From assembly GCA_036666555.1 (NCBI GenBank), contig JAVWVS010000037.1, positions 1 through 16,472 of the forward strand: a DNA stretch of 16,472 nt, read 5' to 3'. Source of the stretch: UMGS1251 sp036666555 (GTDB lineage Bacteria > Bacillota > Clostridia > Lachnospirales > Lachnospiraceae). A program made the position numbers and the translations under genes. The notes under the pieces were generated by a model. It did not search any database. It had not been told where the DNA came from and saw only the letters and a list, made by a program, of their open reading frames with translations. Shown piece by piece: positions 7,446 through 15,985 of the stretch. Within the stretch, counting starts at the first letter, position 1, and every line of letters starts with the position of its first letter.

Positions 7446-8780
7446 ATGTTGATGATAGGAAATGGAACAATGATAACAAGAGATCCGCAGAATTTATTTT
7501 TAGAAGATGGCGCAGTGCTTATGAATGGATCCCAAATTGTAAAAGTGGGGCCTACAAAAGAGCTAAAAGATAGTTATCCTCATGTTGAATTCATAGATGC
7601 AAAAGGTGGAGTAATTATGCCTGCATTCATTAACACCCATGAGCATATATATAGTGCATTTGCCAGAGGGTTAAGTATAAAAGGGTATGATCCCAAAGGA
7701 TTTTTGGATATTCTGGACGGGATGTGGTGGACAATCGATCGTCATTTGACTTTGGAGCAGATCCGTTTAAGTGCGATGGCAACCTATATAGATGCGATTA
7801 AGAATGGTGTGACAACCGTATTTGATCATCATGCAAGCTTTGGAGCAATTACGGATTCCCTTTTTACTATTGAAGAAGCAGCAAAAGAAACGGGTGTACG
7901 CTCTTGTCTTTGCTACGAAGTGTCTGATCGTGATGGTAAGAAAAAAGCAAAAGAAGCGATTATGGAAAATGTTCATTTTATCAAACATGCATTAGAAGAT
8001 AAAAGCGATATGATAGCCGGAATGATGGGCATGCATGCATCTTTTACAATTTCAGATGAAACGATGGAGCTTTGTGCTACTCATAAGCCGGAAGAAGCAG
8101 GATATCACATTCACGTAGCAGAAGGAATCGAAGACCTGCATCATTGCTTGCGTACCTACAATAAGAGAATTATTGATAGACTGATGGATTGTAAGGTACT
8201 GGGGGATAAGACGCTGGCAGCACACTGCATTTACGTTAATCAGCATGAGATGGAGCTGCTAAAGGAAACGAACACCATGGTGGTACACAATCCAGAGTCG
8301 AACATGGGTAACGCTTGTGGGTGTCCTCCTGTTATGGAGATGTTTCACACTGGCATCTTAACCGGTCTGGGAACCGATGGGTATACTCATGATATGATAG
8401 AAAGCTATAAAGTCGCAAATGTTCTTCATAAACATCATTTGTGTGATGCGAATGCTGCGTGGGGAGAAATTCCTCAAATGTTGTTCGATGGCAATGCAAA
8501 AATAGCAAATCGCTATTTCAGAAAACCATTAGGAGTATTAAAAGAAGGGGCGGCGGCAGATGTGATCGTGACAGATTATAACCCATTAACGCCCATGGCA
8601 GCAGATAATTTCAATAGTCATATTCTTTTCGGCATGACCGGAAGAAGTGTAGTAACAACGGTGGGGAATGGAAAAGTGTTAATGAAAGATAGAAGATTAG
8701 TTACGATTGATGAAGAGAAGGTAATGGCTGATTGCCGTAAGGCGGCAACCGATTTGGCTATATCGATTAATAGTAGATAG
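7446..8780 (+). CDS. ssnA: SsnA-type amidohydrolase/deaminase
   Basis: 444 residues of the metal-dependent amidohydrolase superfamily (ATZ/TRZ/guanine-deaminase branch). The metal ligands are in order: NTHEHIYS (His65, His67), YHIHVAEG (His223 with Glu226), LAAHCIYV (His260) and LGTDGYTHD (Asp311). Family length and the ygfK neighbour identify it as SsnA, a conserved member of selenium/molybdenum hydroxylase gene clusters. It would remove an amino group or open a ring hydrolytically in a purine-derived substrate; the actual substrate is not known to me. First gene of the rightward operon. GAGAGG lies 11 nt upstream of the chosen ATG; an in-frame ATG two codons later is possible but more distant from it. 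Confidence 0.92.
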   Translation: MLMIGNGTMITRDPQNLFLEDGAVLMNGSQIVKVGPTKELKDSYPHVEFIDAKGGVIMPAFINTHEHIYSAFARGLSIKGYDPKGFLDILDGMWWTIDRHLTLEQIRLSAMATYIDAIKNGVTTVFDHHASFGAITDSLFTIEEAAKETGVRSCLCYEVSDRDGKKKAKEAIMENVHFIKHALEDKSDMIAGMMGMHASFTISDETMELCATHKPEEAGYHIHVAEGIEDLHHCLRTYNKRIIDRLMDCKVLGDKTLAAHCIYVNQHEMELLKETNTMVVHNPESNMGNACGCPPVMEMFHTGILTGLGTDGYTHDMIESYKVANVLHKHHLCDANAAWGEIPQMLFDGNAKIANRYFRKPLGVLKEGAAADVIVTDYNPLTPMAADNFNSHILFGMTGRSVVTTVGNGKVLMKDRRLVTIDEEKVMADCRKAATDLAISINSR

Positions 8781-8814
8781 TCCATGTGATGGAAAAATAA
8801 GGAGGAAGTAAACC

Positions 8815-11814
8815 ATGAGTGACAAGATGACACCAATGCCAATCGCTCAATTAATGGATTGGGTTATAAAGGAAGAAAAAAGAAATGGCAGTGTATTTGG
8901 AGTATATCGACCATACAAAGCGGACCAAAAGAATCATCGAAGGATATTTGGAAGAAATCTGGAAACGCCCATTGGTCCGGCAGCAGGACCACATACACAG
9001 TTAGCACAAAATATCATTGCGGCCTATTATGGTGGGAGTCGTTTTTTCGAACTGAAAACAGTGCAGATTATGGATGGTGCGGAGTTGTCGGCATGTGTAA
9101 ATAAGCCTTGCATTAAAGCTGATGATGAGTGCTACAATGTAGAGTGGTCTACAGAGTTATATGTACCAGAAGCGATGGAGGAGTATATTAAAGCGTGGTT
9201 TGTACTGCATGTGATGGCAAAGGAATTTGAATTGGGAAGCATGGATGGATTCCAATTCAATATGAGCTTGGGCTATGATTTAGAGGGAATCCAATCTGAA
9301 AAAATAGATACCTTCCTGGAAGATATGAAGGATGCAAAAGATACCCAGATATTTAAAGAATGTAAAAAATACTTATTGGAGCACGTGGATATGTTTGAAC
9401 GGGTATCGGAATCAGACATCGAACATATTTCTTCTGAAATATGTAACTCTGCCACGATTTCTACACTTCATGGATGCCCACCGCAAGAAATCGAGAAGAT
9501 TGCCAGATATTTGATTTGCGAAAAAGGATTGCATACATTTATTAAATGTAATCCCACGTTATTAGGATATGAATTTGCAAGAACAACCCTGAATCAGATG
9601 GGGTATGATTATGTTACATTTGGTGAATTTCATTTTCTGGACGACCTACAATATAAAGATGCAATCCCAATGTTTGCAAGGCTTATGCAACTTTGCGAAG
9701 AAGAAAAATTAGAATTTGGGGTGAAAATCACCAATACATTTCCAGTAGATATTAAGCAAAAGGAACTTCCGGGAGAAGAGATGTATATGTCCGGAAAATC
9801 ATTATACCCACTTTCCATTGCGTTGGCTGCAAAATTAGCAAAAGAATTCCATGGTAAACTGCGTATCTCTTATTCCGGAGGAGCGGACTATCATAATGTG
9901 GATGGGATTGTTGGCGCAGGGATATGGCCGGTGACGGTGGCAACTACTCTTTTAAAGCCGGGTGGATACCAACGATTGTATCAGATGGCGCAGAAAGTAG
10001 AAGCCAGTAATTGTATCTATATAGGGGTAAGCGAACAAGCCACAAAAACGCTGGCAGAACAGGCGTTAACTGACCCGTTTCATCTAAAAGCAGTAAAACC
10101 ATTACCATCGCGTAAATTGAAACAACAAGTACCTTTGATAGATTGTTTTATTGCACCTTGTAAAGAAGGGTGTCCCATTCACCAGGATATCACTACCTAT
10201 ATGGAGTTGACTGCAAAAGGGAAGTATCAAGAAGCACTTGGGGTGATTACGGAAAAGAATCCACTTCCGTTTATTACGGGAACTATTTGTGCCCATACAT
10301 GCATGGGAAAATGTACAAGAAATTTTTATGAAGAACCGGTGCAGATACGAGCAGCAAAATTAGTGGCAGCACAGAAGGGGTATGAAGGATTCCTGAAAAA
10401 AATACACAAACATGAAATCACCTGTTCTGAAAAAGCAGCCGTAATCGGTGGTGGACCAGCAGGTCTTTCGGCAGCATATTTTTTGGCAAAAGAAGGAATG
10501 GATGTTACTATTTTTGAAAAAAGAGATAGTCTGGGAGGAGTGGTAAAACACATGATACCAGATTTTAGAATTTCAGAAGATGCCATTGAAAAGGACATCG
10601 AACTGGTCAAAGCTATGGGTGTGGGCGTAAAATTAAATACAGAAATACATGCAATCAGTGAGGTAAGGGCACTTGGATATCAGCATATTGTTCTTGCAAT
10701 GGGTGCAGGCAGACCCGGAGAGCTGTCATTGACAAAAGGAAGCACCAGAAATGCATTGGAATTTTTAGAGACTTTTAAATTGCAGCAAGGGAAAGTCGAT
10801 ATTGGAAAAAATGTAGTAGTCATTGGTGGTGGAAATACTGCAATGGATACAGCAAGGGCTGCAAAACATACAGAAGGTGTAGAGCATGTATACTTGGTAT
10901 ACAGAAGAACGAAACGTTATATGCCGGCAGAGGAAGAAGAGTTGAGAATGGCTGTCGAAGATGGCGTGGAATTTAGAGAATTATTATCACCAGAAATACT
11001 AGAACAGGGACAATTACAATGCCGGGTCATGGAGCTGACAAAATTGGACGATTCCGGAAGAAGAGGTGTCAAAGAAACCGGTGAAACGACAATGGTTCCG
11101 GCGGATACAGTTATTGTAGCAGTGGGTGAGCAAGTACATACACAATTTTTACAACGAAATGGTCTTCTTGTCACAGCCCAGGGGAAAGCATTGGTAAATG
11201 AAGAAACGCTAGAAAGCAGCGAAAAAAATGTATATGTCATTGGAGATGGTCTGCATGGTCCAGCTACGGTCGTAGAAGGAATCCGAGATGGACAAAAGGC
11301 AGCTGAAAAAATATTGAAGAAAGCAGTTGTAAAAGAGACAGATTTGCTGGGAGAGAATTTGGAAGAATACTATAGAAAACGTGGTGTTCTTGCTCAGAGC
11401 ATGCAAAATGAAGAGGTGGATAGTAGGTGCTTAGGCTGTGCCAGTGTCTGTGAAACCTGTGCGGAAGTCTGTCCCAATAGAGCAAATGTGGTGATTGAAG
11501 TGCCAGAATTGGAGAAGCATCAGATTATCCATATAGATTCTATGTGTAATGAATGTGGTAATTGTAAGAGTTTCTGTCCCTATGACAGTGCCCCATATTT
11601 AGATAAGTTCACCTTATTTGCAAATGAAGCAGACATGGAACAAAGCAAAAATCAGGGATTTGTAGTTTTGGATAGAGAAACGGTTACTTGCAAGGTCAGA
11701 TATTTGGGACGCATTTATCAATGGACTTCCAAAGAAAAAAACAAGGATTTGCCAGAGTCACTTGGCTTTTTGATGAAAGCAATTTGTACAAGTGATCAGT
11801 ACTTATGGGTGTAA
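8815..11814 (+). CDS. ygfK: YgfK: multidomain Fe-S/flavin oxidoreductase ('putative selenate reductase' subunit)
   Basis: 999 residues, close to the usual length of YgfK. Residues about 1-430 resemble a dihydroorotate-dehydrogenase-like TIM barrel (TPIGPAAGPHTQLAQN, FELKTVQ, STLHGCPP, IKCNPT). Residues about 440-860 are GltD-like: cysteine motifs PCKEGCP (449-454) and ICAHTCMGKC (491-500), a dinucleotide motif VIGGGPAGLSAA (543-554) for FAD, and VVVIGGGNTAMDTAR (667-681) for NAD(P)H. The C-terminus carries two ferredoxin-like cysteine groups, CLGCASVCETCAEVCP (872-887) and CNECGNCKSFCP (911-922). The name 'selenate reductase' in databases is historical. Here it more likely passes electrons between a pyridine nucleotide or ferredoxin and the adjacent molybdenum hydroxylase, or reduces or oxidises a pyrimidine-like ring itself. 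AAGGAGG precedes the ATG; it lies 34 nt after ssnA. Confidence 0.93.
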   Translation: MSDKMTPMPIAQLMDWVIKEEKRNGSVFGVYRPYKADQKNHRRIFGRNLETPIGPAAGPHTQLAQNIIAAYYGGSRFFELKTVQIMDGAELSACVNKPCIKADDECYNVEWSTELYVPEAMEEYIKAWFVLHVMAKEFELGSMDGFQFNMSLGYDLEGIQSEKIDTFLEDMKDAKDTQIFKECKKYLLEHVDMFERVSESDIEHISSEICNSATISTLHGCPPQEIEKIARYLICEKGLHTFIKCNPTLLGYEFARTTLNQMGYDYVTFGEFHFLDDLQYKDAIPMFARLMQLCEEEKLEFGVKITNTFPVDIKQKELPGEEMYMSGKSLYPLSIALAAKLAKEFHGKLRISYSGGADYHNVDGIVGAGIWPVTVATTLLKPGGYQRLYQMAQKVEASNCIYIGVSEQATKTLAEQALTDPFHLKAVKPLPSRKLKQQVPLIDCFIAPCKEGCPIHQDITTYMELTAKGKYQEALGVITEKNPLPFITGTICAHTCMGKCTRNFYEEPVQIRAAKLVAAQKGYEGFLKKIHKHEITCSEKAAVIGGGPAGLSAAYFLAKEGMDVTIFEKRDSLGGVVKHMIPDFRISEDAIEKDIELVKAMGVGVKLNTEIHAISEVRALGYQHIVLAMGAGRPGELSLTKGSTRNALEFLETFKLQQGKVDIGKNVVVIGGGNTAMDTARAAKHTEGVEHVYLVYRRTKRYMPAEEEELRMAVEDGVEFRELLSPEILEQGQLQCRVMELTKLDDSGRRGVKETGETTMVPADTVIVAVGEQVHTQFLQRNGLLVTAQGKALVNEETLESSEKNVYVIGDGLHGPATVVEGIRDGQKAAEKILKKAVVKETDLLGENLEEYYRKRGVLAQSMQNEEVDSRCLGCASVCETCAEVCPNRANVVIEVPELEKHQIIHIDSMCNECGNCKSFCPYDSAPYLDKFTLFANEADMEQSKNQGFVVLDRETVTCKVRYLGRIYQWTSKEKNKDLPESLGFLMKAICTSDQYLWV

Positions 11815-11830
11815 GAAAGCTGGTGAAAAT

Positions 11831-14380
11831 ATGTATACATTATATATTAATGGAACGAAGGTTCTAATCGAAGAAGATAGAAAATTAATAGATGTACTGC
11901 GGAATGACTGCCATTTGAAGTCGGTAAAAGATGGATGCAGTGAGGGCGCATGCGGAACCTGTACTGTTTTAGTAGAAGGAAAACCCATAAAAGCTTGCGT
12001 GCAGCATGTATCTAAGTTCAAAGGAAAGGCCATCCTAACAGTAGAAGGAATGACAGAAAGAGAAAAAGAAGTGTATACCTATGCTTTTGGAGAAGCAGGA
12101 GCCGTGCAATGCGGCTTTTGCATTCCCGGAATGGTCATGTGTGCAAAGGGTCTATTGGATCGGACATTAACACCCACCAGAGAAGAAGTTGCATATGCTA
12201 TTAAAAACAATATTTGCCGCTGTACCGGATATAAGAAAATTGTGGATGCCATTTTACTTGCAGCACAATTGTTTAGAGAGGGTGAAAAAAGATTTTTAAC
12301 GAATCCAATGACTGGAGTTGGGCAACGGGTCCATCGGATTGATGTACCGGAAAAAGTGCTGGGATATGGAGAATACGTGGATGATATGGAAATAGATCAT
12401 ATGCTTTATGGAAGTGCGGTTCGCAGTGCTTATCCAAGAGCAAAGGTGATTTCTATTCACTGTGAGAAAGCACTATCCCTAGAGGGAGTTCGGGCAGTGG
12501 TAACCGCAGAAGATATTCCGGGTAACAATAAGGTAGGACATATAAAAAAAGATTGGGACACGTTAATTTCTGTGGGGGATGTGACCAGATATTTGGGAGA
12601 TGCAATATGTCTGGTAGCAGCAGATAGTAGGGAGATAGTAGAGCAGGCAAAGAAATTGGTGGAAATCGAATATGAGGAATTGCCGGCGGTATTCACACCG
12701 GAAGAAGCCTTGAAATCGGGAGCACCATTGGTACATGAAACAGGAAATGTATTAGCTCATGAACATCTAAAAAGAGGAAATGCGGTTGATGCTATTCAAA
12801 ATTCCACTTACGTGGTAACGAAGCATTATGAAACGCCATTTACAGAGCATGCATTTTTGGAACCGGAATGTGCAATTGCAATCGTTAATCAAAAACATAG
12901 TGAGGCCATTATATATTCTAGTGACCAAGGGACTTATGCAACACAACAGGAGTGTGCAGAAATGCTGGGATATCGCCCAGAAGATGTTCATGTAATCAAT
13001 AAGCTGGTAGGTGGAGGATTTGGTGGAAAAGAAGATATGACCGTGCAGCATCATGCAGCATTACTCTCTTACCATACAGGATGTCCTGTGAAAGTAAAGC
13101 TTTCAAGAAAGGAGAGTATTTTGGTACATCCCAAGCGTCACCCTGCTTCTATGGAATTCACGACAGCCTGTGATGAACATGGAAACCTGACAGCTATGCA
13201 GGCAAGTATTGTTACAGATACAGGGGCTTATGCTTCTTTAGGTGGGCCGGTGTTGCAAAGGGCTTGCACCCATGCAGCAGGACCTTATCATTACCAAAAT
13301 ATTGAAATTGAGGGAACGGCTGTTTATACCAATAATCCACCAGCGGGTGCTTTTCGGGGATTTGGCGTTACCCAGACATGTTTTGCGACAGAGTGCAATT
13401 TAAATCTCTTAGCAGAAATGGTGGGCATCTCTCCCTGGGAAATTCGATATCGCAATGCCATTAGACCAGGAGAAGAATTACCAAATGGGCAGTTGGCAGC
13501 ACCCGGAACGGCTTTGGTCGAAACGTTAGAGGCAGTGAGGGAGATTTTTGAAAGACATCCAAGGGCGGGCATTGCATGTGCTATGAAAAATGCGGGAGTT
13601 GGAGTAGGTATCCCGGATTATGGACGCTGCAAGTTGACTGTGGAGGGTGGAAAAGTACATATTCGTTCGGGAGCGTCTTGTATTGGGCAGGGATTAGGGA
13701 CGGTTCAAATGCAAATCACCTGTGAAGCAACCGGTCTCCCGGCAGATAAAATTGTGTACCATGCAGCAGAAACCAATCTTGCACCGGATGCAGGAACAAC
13801 GTCGGGATCCAGACAGACATTGGTAACAGGAGAAGCAACCAAGAGGGCGTGCACCCAATTGACACAAGATTTGCAATTAAGTAAAATAGAAGAGTTAGAG
13901 GGCAGAGAATATTTTGGAGAATATCTTGCAGCTACGGACCCAATGGGGAGTGAGAAGCAGAATCCGGTATCACATGTAGCCTATGGATATGCGACGCAAG
14001 TTGTTTTATTAAATGAAGAGGGAAAAGTGGAAAAAGTAGTAGCAGCTCATGATGTTGGAAAGGCAATCAACCCTCTTTCTGTGGAAGGTCAGATTGAAGG
14101 TGGCGTGGTAATGTCACTGGGGTATGCACTGACAGAAAAATTTCCTTTGGATCACGGGAGACCAACTGCGAAGTATGGAACACTTGGCCTTTTTAGAGCG
14201 GATAAAACGCCGGATGTGCAAAGCATTATTATTGAAAAAAATACCGATACCCTTGCATATGGGGCAGTGGGGATTGGAGAAATTACTTCTATCCCAACGG
14301 CACCGGCGGTGCAGGGGGCATATTATCAATATGACGGAGTATTTCGAACAAAACTACCATTAGAACATACAGGATATTAA
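11831..14380 (+). CDS. xdhD: XdhD-type xanthine dehydrogenase/molybdenum hydroxylase, [2Fe-2S] and Moco domains fused
   Basis: 849 residues. Residues 1-150 bind two [2Fe-2S] clusters: DGCSEGACGTC (Cys36, 41, 44) with Cys56, then QCGFC (Cys94, 97) with CRC (Cys129, 131). Residues about 160-849 form the molybdopterin domain: VGGGFGGKED (393-402), PAGAFRGFG (504-512), ASCIGQGLGT (615-624) and AVGIGEITS with catalytic Glu817. This two-part fusion without an FAD domain, about 850 residues long, matches the selenium-dependent xanthine dehydrogenase type. The frame opens earlier at a GTG (11792) inside ygfK, but ATG 11831 with GGTGA just upstream starts exactly at the ferredoxin-fold strand MYTLYING and lies 16 nt after the ygfK stop. 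Selenium in such enzymes is a cofactor ligand, not selenocysteine; nothing in the sequence proves it here. Probable job: hydroxylation or dehydroxylation of purines. Confidence 0.93.
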   Translation: MYTLYINGTKVLIEEDRKLIDVLRNDCHLKSVKDGCSEGACGTCTVLVEGKPIKACVQHVSKFKGKAILTVEGMTEREKEVYTYAFGEAGAVQCGFCIPGMVMCAKGLLDRTLTPTREEVAYAIKNNICRCTGYKKIVDAILLAAQLFREGEKRFLTNPMTGVGQRVHRIDVPEKVLGYGEYVDDMEIDHMLYGSAVRSAYPRAKVISIHCEKALSLEGVRAVVTAEDIPGNNKVGHIKKDWDTLISVGDVTRYLGDAICLVAADSREIVEQAKKLVEIEYEELPAVFTPEEALKSGAPLVHETGNVLAHEHLKRGNAVDAIQNSTYVVTKHYETPFTEHAFLEPECAIAIVNQKHSEAIIYSSDQGTYATQQECAEMLGYRPEDVHVINKLVGGGFGGKEDMTVQHHAALLSYHTGCPVKVKLSRKESILVHPKRHPASMEFTTACDEHGNLTAMQASIVTDTGAYASLGGPVLQRACTHAAGPYHYQNIEIEGTAVYTNNPPAGAFRGFGVTQTCFATECNLNLLAEMVGISPWEIRYRNAIRPGEELPNGQLAAPGTALVETLEAVREIFERHPRAGIACAMKNAGVGVGIPDYGRCKLTVEGGKVHIRSGASCIGQGLGTVQMQITCEATGLPADKIVYHAAETNLAPDAGTTSGSRQTLVTGEATKRACTQLTQDLQLSKIEELEGREYFGEYLAATDPMGSEKQNPVSHVAYGYATQVVLLNEEGKVEKVVAAHDVGKAINPLSVEGQIEGGVVMSLGYALTEKFPLDHGRPTAKYGTLGLFRADKTPDVQSIIIEKNTDTLAYGAVGIGEITSIPTAPAVQGAYYQYDGVFRTKLPLEHTGY

Positions 14381-14417
14381 GAAAGTTGGTTACTTCGGTA
14401 AAGTAGGAGATGAGAAG

Positions 14418-15785
14418 ATGAAGCAGTTACTAAAAAATGGAATTGTAGTATCAGGGGTGGATCAAAAAAAATTAGATATTCTAATGGAAGATGAGAAAAT
14501 CATTCAGGTAGGCATAGGCTTACGCTGTAAGGATGCTCTCGTCACAGATGTATCTGGAAAACTAATCTTCCCGGGATTCATAGATGCCCATACCCATTTT
14601 GATTTGGAAGTATGTGATACGGTAACTGCGGATAATTTTGACACCGGAACCAAAGCGGCGATTATCGGAGGAACCACTTTTATCATAGATTTTGCAACTC
14701 AAAATCATGGAGAACTACTGACACAAGCTCTTACCAATTGGCATAGAAAAGCAGATGGGAACTGTTCTTGCGATTATGGATTTCATATGGCTATCTCGGA
14801 TTGGAATCCCACGATTTGTAAAGAGATAGAGGATATGATTGTGGCGGGGATCCCATCTTTCAAACTATACATGACATACGATAACATGTATTTGTGTGAT
14901 GAACAAATATATGATGCACTAAAACGTGTGAAAGAGGTGCATGGTATTGTAGGCGTGCACTGTGAAAATCGAGATATCATTCGGGCATTGACCAAAGAAG
15001 AAAAAAAGAAAGGGCATTGTTCGGTGGCATCACATCCATACACCCGGCCGGCAGAGGTGGAAGCAGAAGCAATCCATCGCTTGCTAACCATTGCATCACT
15101 GGTAGATGTGCCGGTGGTAATCGTACATTTAAGCTCTGCATTGGGTTATGAAGAAATTGTACATGCAAGAAAAAGAGGACAAAAAGTATATATAGAAACC
15201 TGCCCGCAGTATTTACTATTAGAGGAAGATAAATATTTTCTCGCGGAATCAGAAAGCAGAAAGTATGTAATTGCGCCCCCTCTTCGAAAAGGCAGTGATC
15301 GAGAGCAGTTATGGAAAGGGCTAAAAACAGGTGAGATTGACACCATTTCTACAGACCATTGTAGTTTCACCACGGAGCAAAAGAACTTAGGGTGTATGGA
15401 CTTTACTAAAATTCCCGGAGGTTTGCCAGGTGTAGAGACACGAGGGAGTCTGATATATACTTATGGGGTGTTGCAGCATAAAATTAGTTTAAGCCAGATG
15501 TGTAGCGTATTATCGGAAAACCCGGCAAAGATATACGGAGTGTATCCACAAAAAGGGTGCATTGCACAGGGAAGCGATGCAGATATTGTAGTTTGGAATC
15601 CAGAAGATATAGGGATTTTAACCAAAGAAACACAAATGTCGAAGGTAGATTACCATCCTTATGAAGGCGTAAAAGTACAGGGGAGGGCAGAAAGCGTTTA
15701 TCTACGCGGACAATGCGTCGTATCCAATGGCGAAATTAGGAAGGAAAGGATGGGAGTTTATATTCCCAGAGCTATAAAGCAGTAG
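14418..15785 (+). CDS. hyuA: HyuA-type hydantoinase/dihydropyrimidinase-family amidohydrolase
   Basis: 455 residues, standard for the D-hydantoinase/dihydropyrimidinase family. The dinuclear zinc site is complete: IDAHTHFD (His58, His60), the lysine to be carboxylated in SFKLYMTYD (Lys149), VHCENRD (His181), VIVHLSSALG (His237) and STDHCSF (Asp313). The family opens cyclic amide bonds in five- or six-membered rings, giving N-carbamoyl products, so it is a natural ring-opening step upstream of YgeY and YgeW. Fourth and last gene of the rightward operon, 37 nt after xdhD; AGGAG lies 8 nt before the ATG. Whether it acts on a hydantoin, dihydropyrimidine or imidazole-type ring cannot be read from sequence; allantoinase is a less likely alternative. 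Confidence 0.93.
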   Translation: MKQLLKNGIVVSGVDQKKLDILMEDEKIIQVGIGLRCKDALVTDVSGKLIFPGFIDAHTHFDLEVCDTVTADNFDTGTKAAIIGGTTFIIDFATQNHGELLTQALTNWHRKADGNCSCDYGFHMAISDWNPTICKEIEDMIVAGIPSFKLYMTYDNMYLCDEQIYDALKRVKEVHGIVGVHCENRDIIRALTKEEKKKGHCSVASHPYTRPAEVEAEAIHRLLTIASLVDVPVVIVHLSSALGYEEIVHARKRGQKVYIETCPQYLLLEEDKYFLAESESRKYVIAPPLRKGSDREQLWKGLKTGEIDTISTDHCSFTTEQKNLGCMDFTKIPGGLPGVETRGSLIYTYGVLQHKISLSQMCSVLSENPAKIYGVYPQKGCIAQGSDADIVVWNPEDIGILTKETQMSKVDYHPYEGVKVQGRAESVYLRGQCVVSNGEIRKERMGVYIPRAIKQ

Positions 15786-15811
15786 AAGTCCAACTAATAT
15801 GTAATTGGAAA

Positions 15812-15847
15812 AAGGGGCTGTCGGTTAATACCGATTTTTAGCCCCTT
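15812..15847. terminator. Nested hairpins after hyuA; candidate two-way terminator and/or IS end
   Basis: Outer arms AAGGGGCT (15812-15819) and AGCCCCTT (15840-15847) enclose an inner stem TCGGT/ACCGA (15821-15825, 15830-15834) with a TAAT loop. The inner stem is followed by T5 (15835-15839) and would act rightward, 26 nt past the hyuA stop; the outer stem is followed by T5 only on the minus strand and would stop leftward transcripts from the transposase remnant. GGGGCTGTC also resembles the terminal repeats of some insertion sequences, so this could be the edge of the neighbouring element. Confidence 0.55.
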
Positions 15848-15877
15848 ACAAAAAAATAAGAAGGTTCCATGAAATTC

Positions 15878-15899
15878 AGTGCTTTAAGCACTTGTTTTT
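15878..15899 (+). terminator. Second candidate rightward terminator
   Basis: AGTGCT (15878-15883) and AGCACT (15887-15892) form a 6-bp stem with a three-base loop, followed by TGTTTTT. It may back up the weaker inner hairpin after hyuA. The rest of 15786-15985 holds no recognisable gene; open frames there on either strand are lysine- or phenylalanine-rich translations of non-coding DNA next to the transposase end. Confidence 0.4.
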
Positions 15900-15985
15900 C
15901 CGTGGGGGTCTTCTTTCTTTTTCCTATACTTTCTATTTTGGGCCGCAAAATCCCTATATTTCTATATTTAGAAACACGCCTCTTT

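Noticed and set aside
7285..7479. 64-codon leftward open frame across the control region
   Set aside because: Translation of AT-rich DNA overlapping the ssnA start and promoter; no ribosome site or similarity.
11792..11830. GTG start for xdhD inside ygfK
   Set aside because: Adds 13 residues without family resemblance; the ATG at 11831 begins at the ferredoxin-fold strand and has a GGTGA just upstream.
8815..14380. Selenocysteine (in-frame TGA) in ygfK or xdhD
   Set aside because: Both frames are continuous without internal TGA; selenium in this enzyme type is a labile cofactor ligand.
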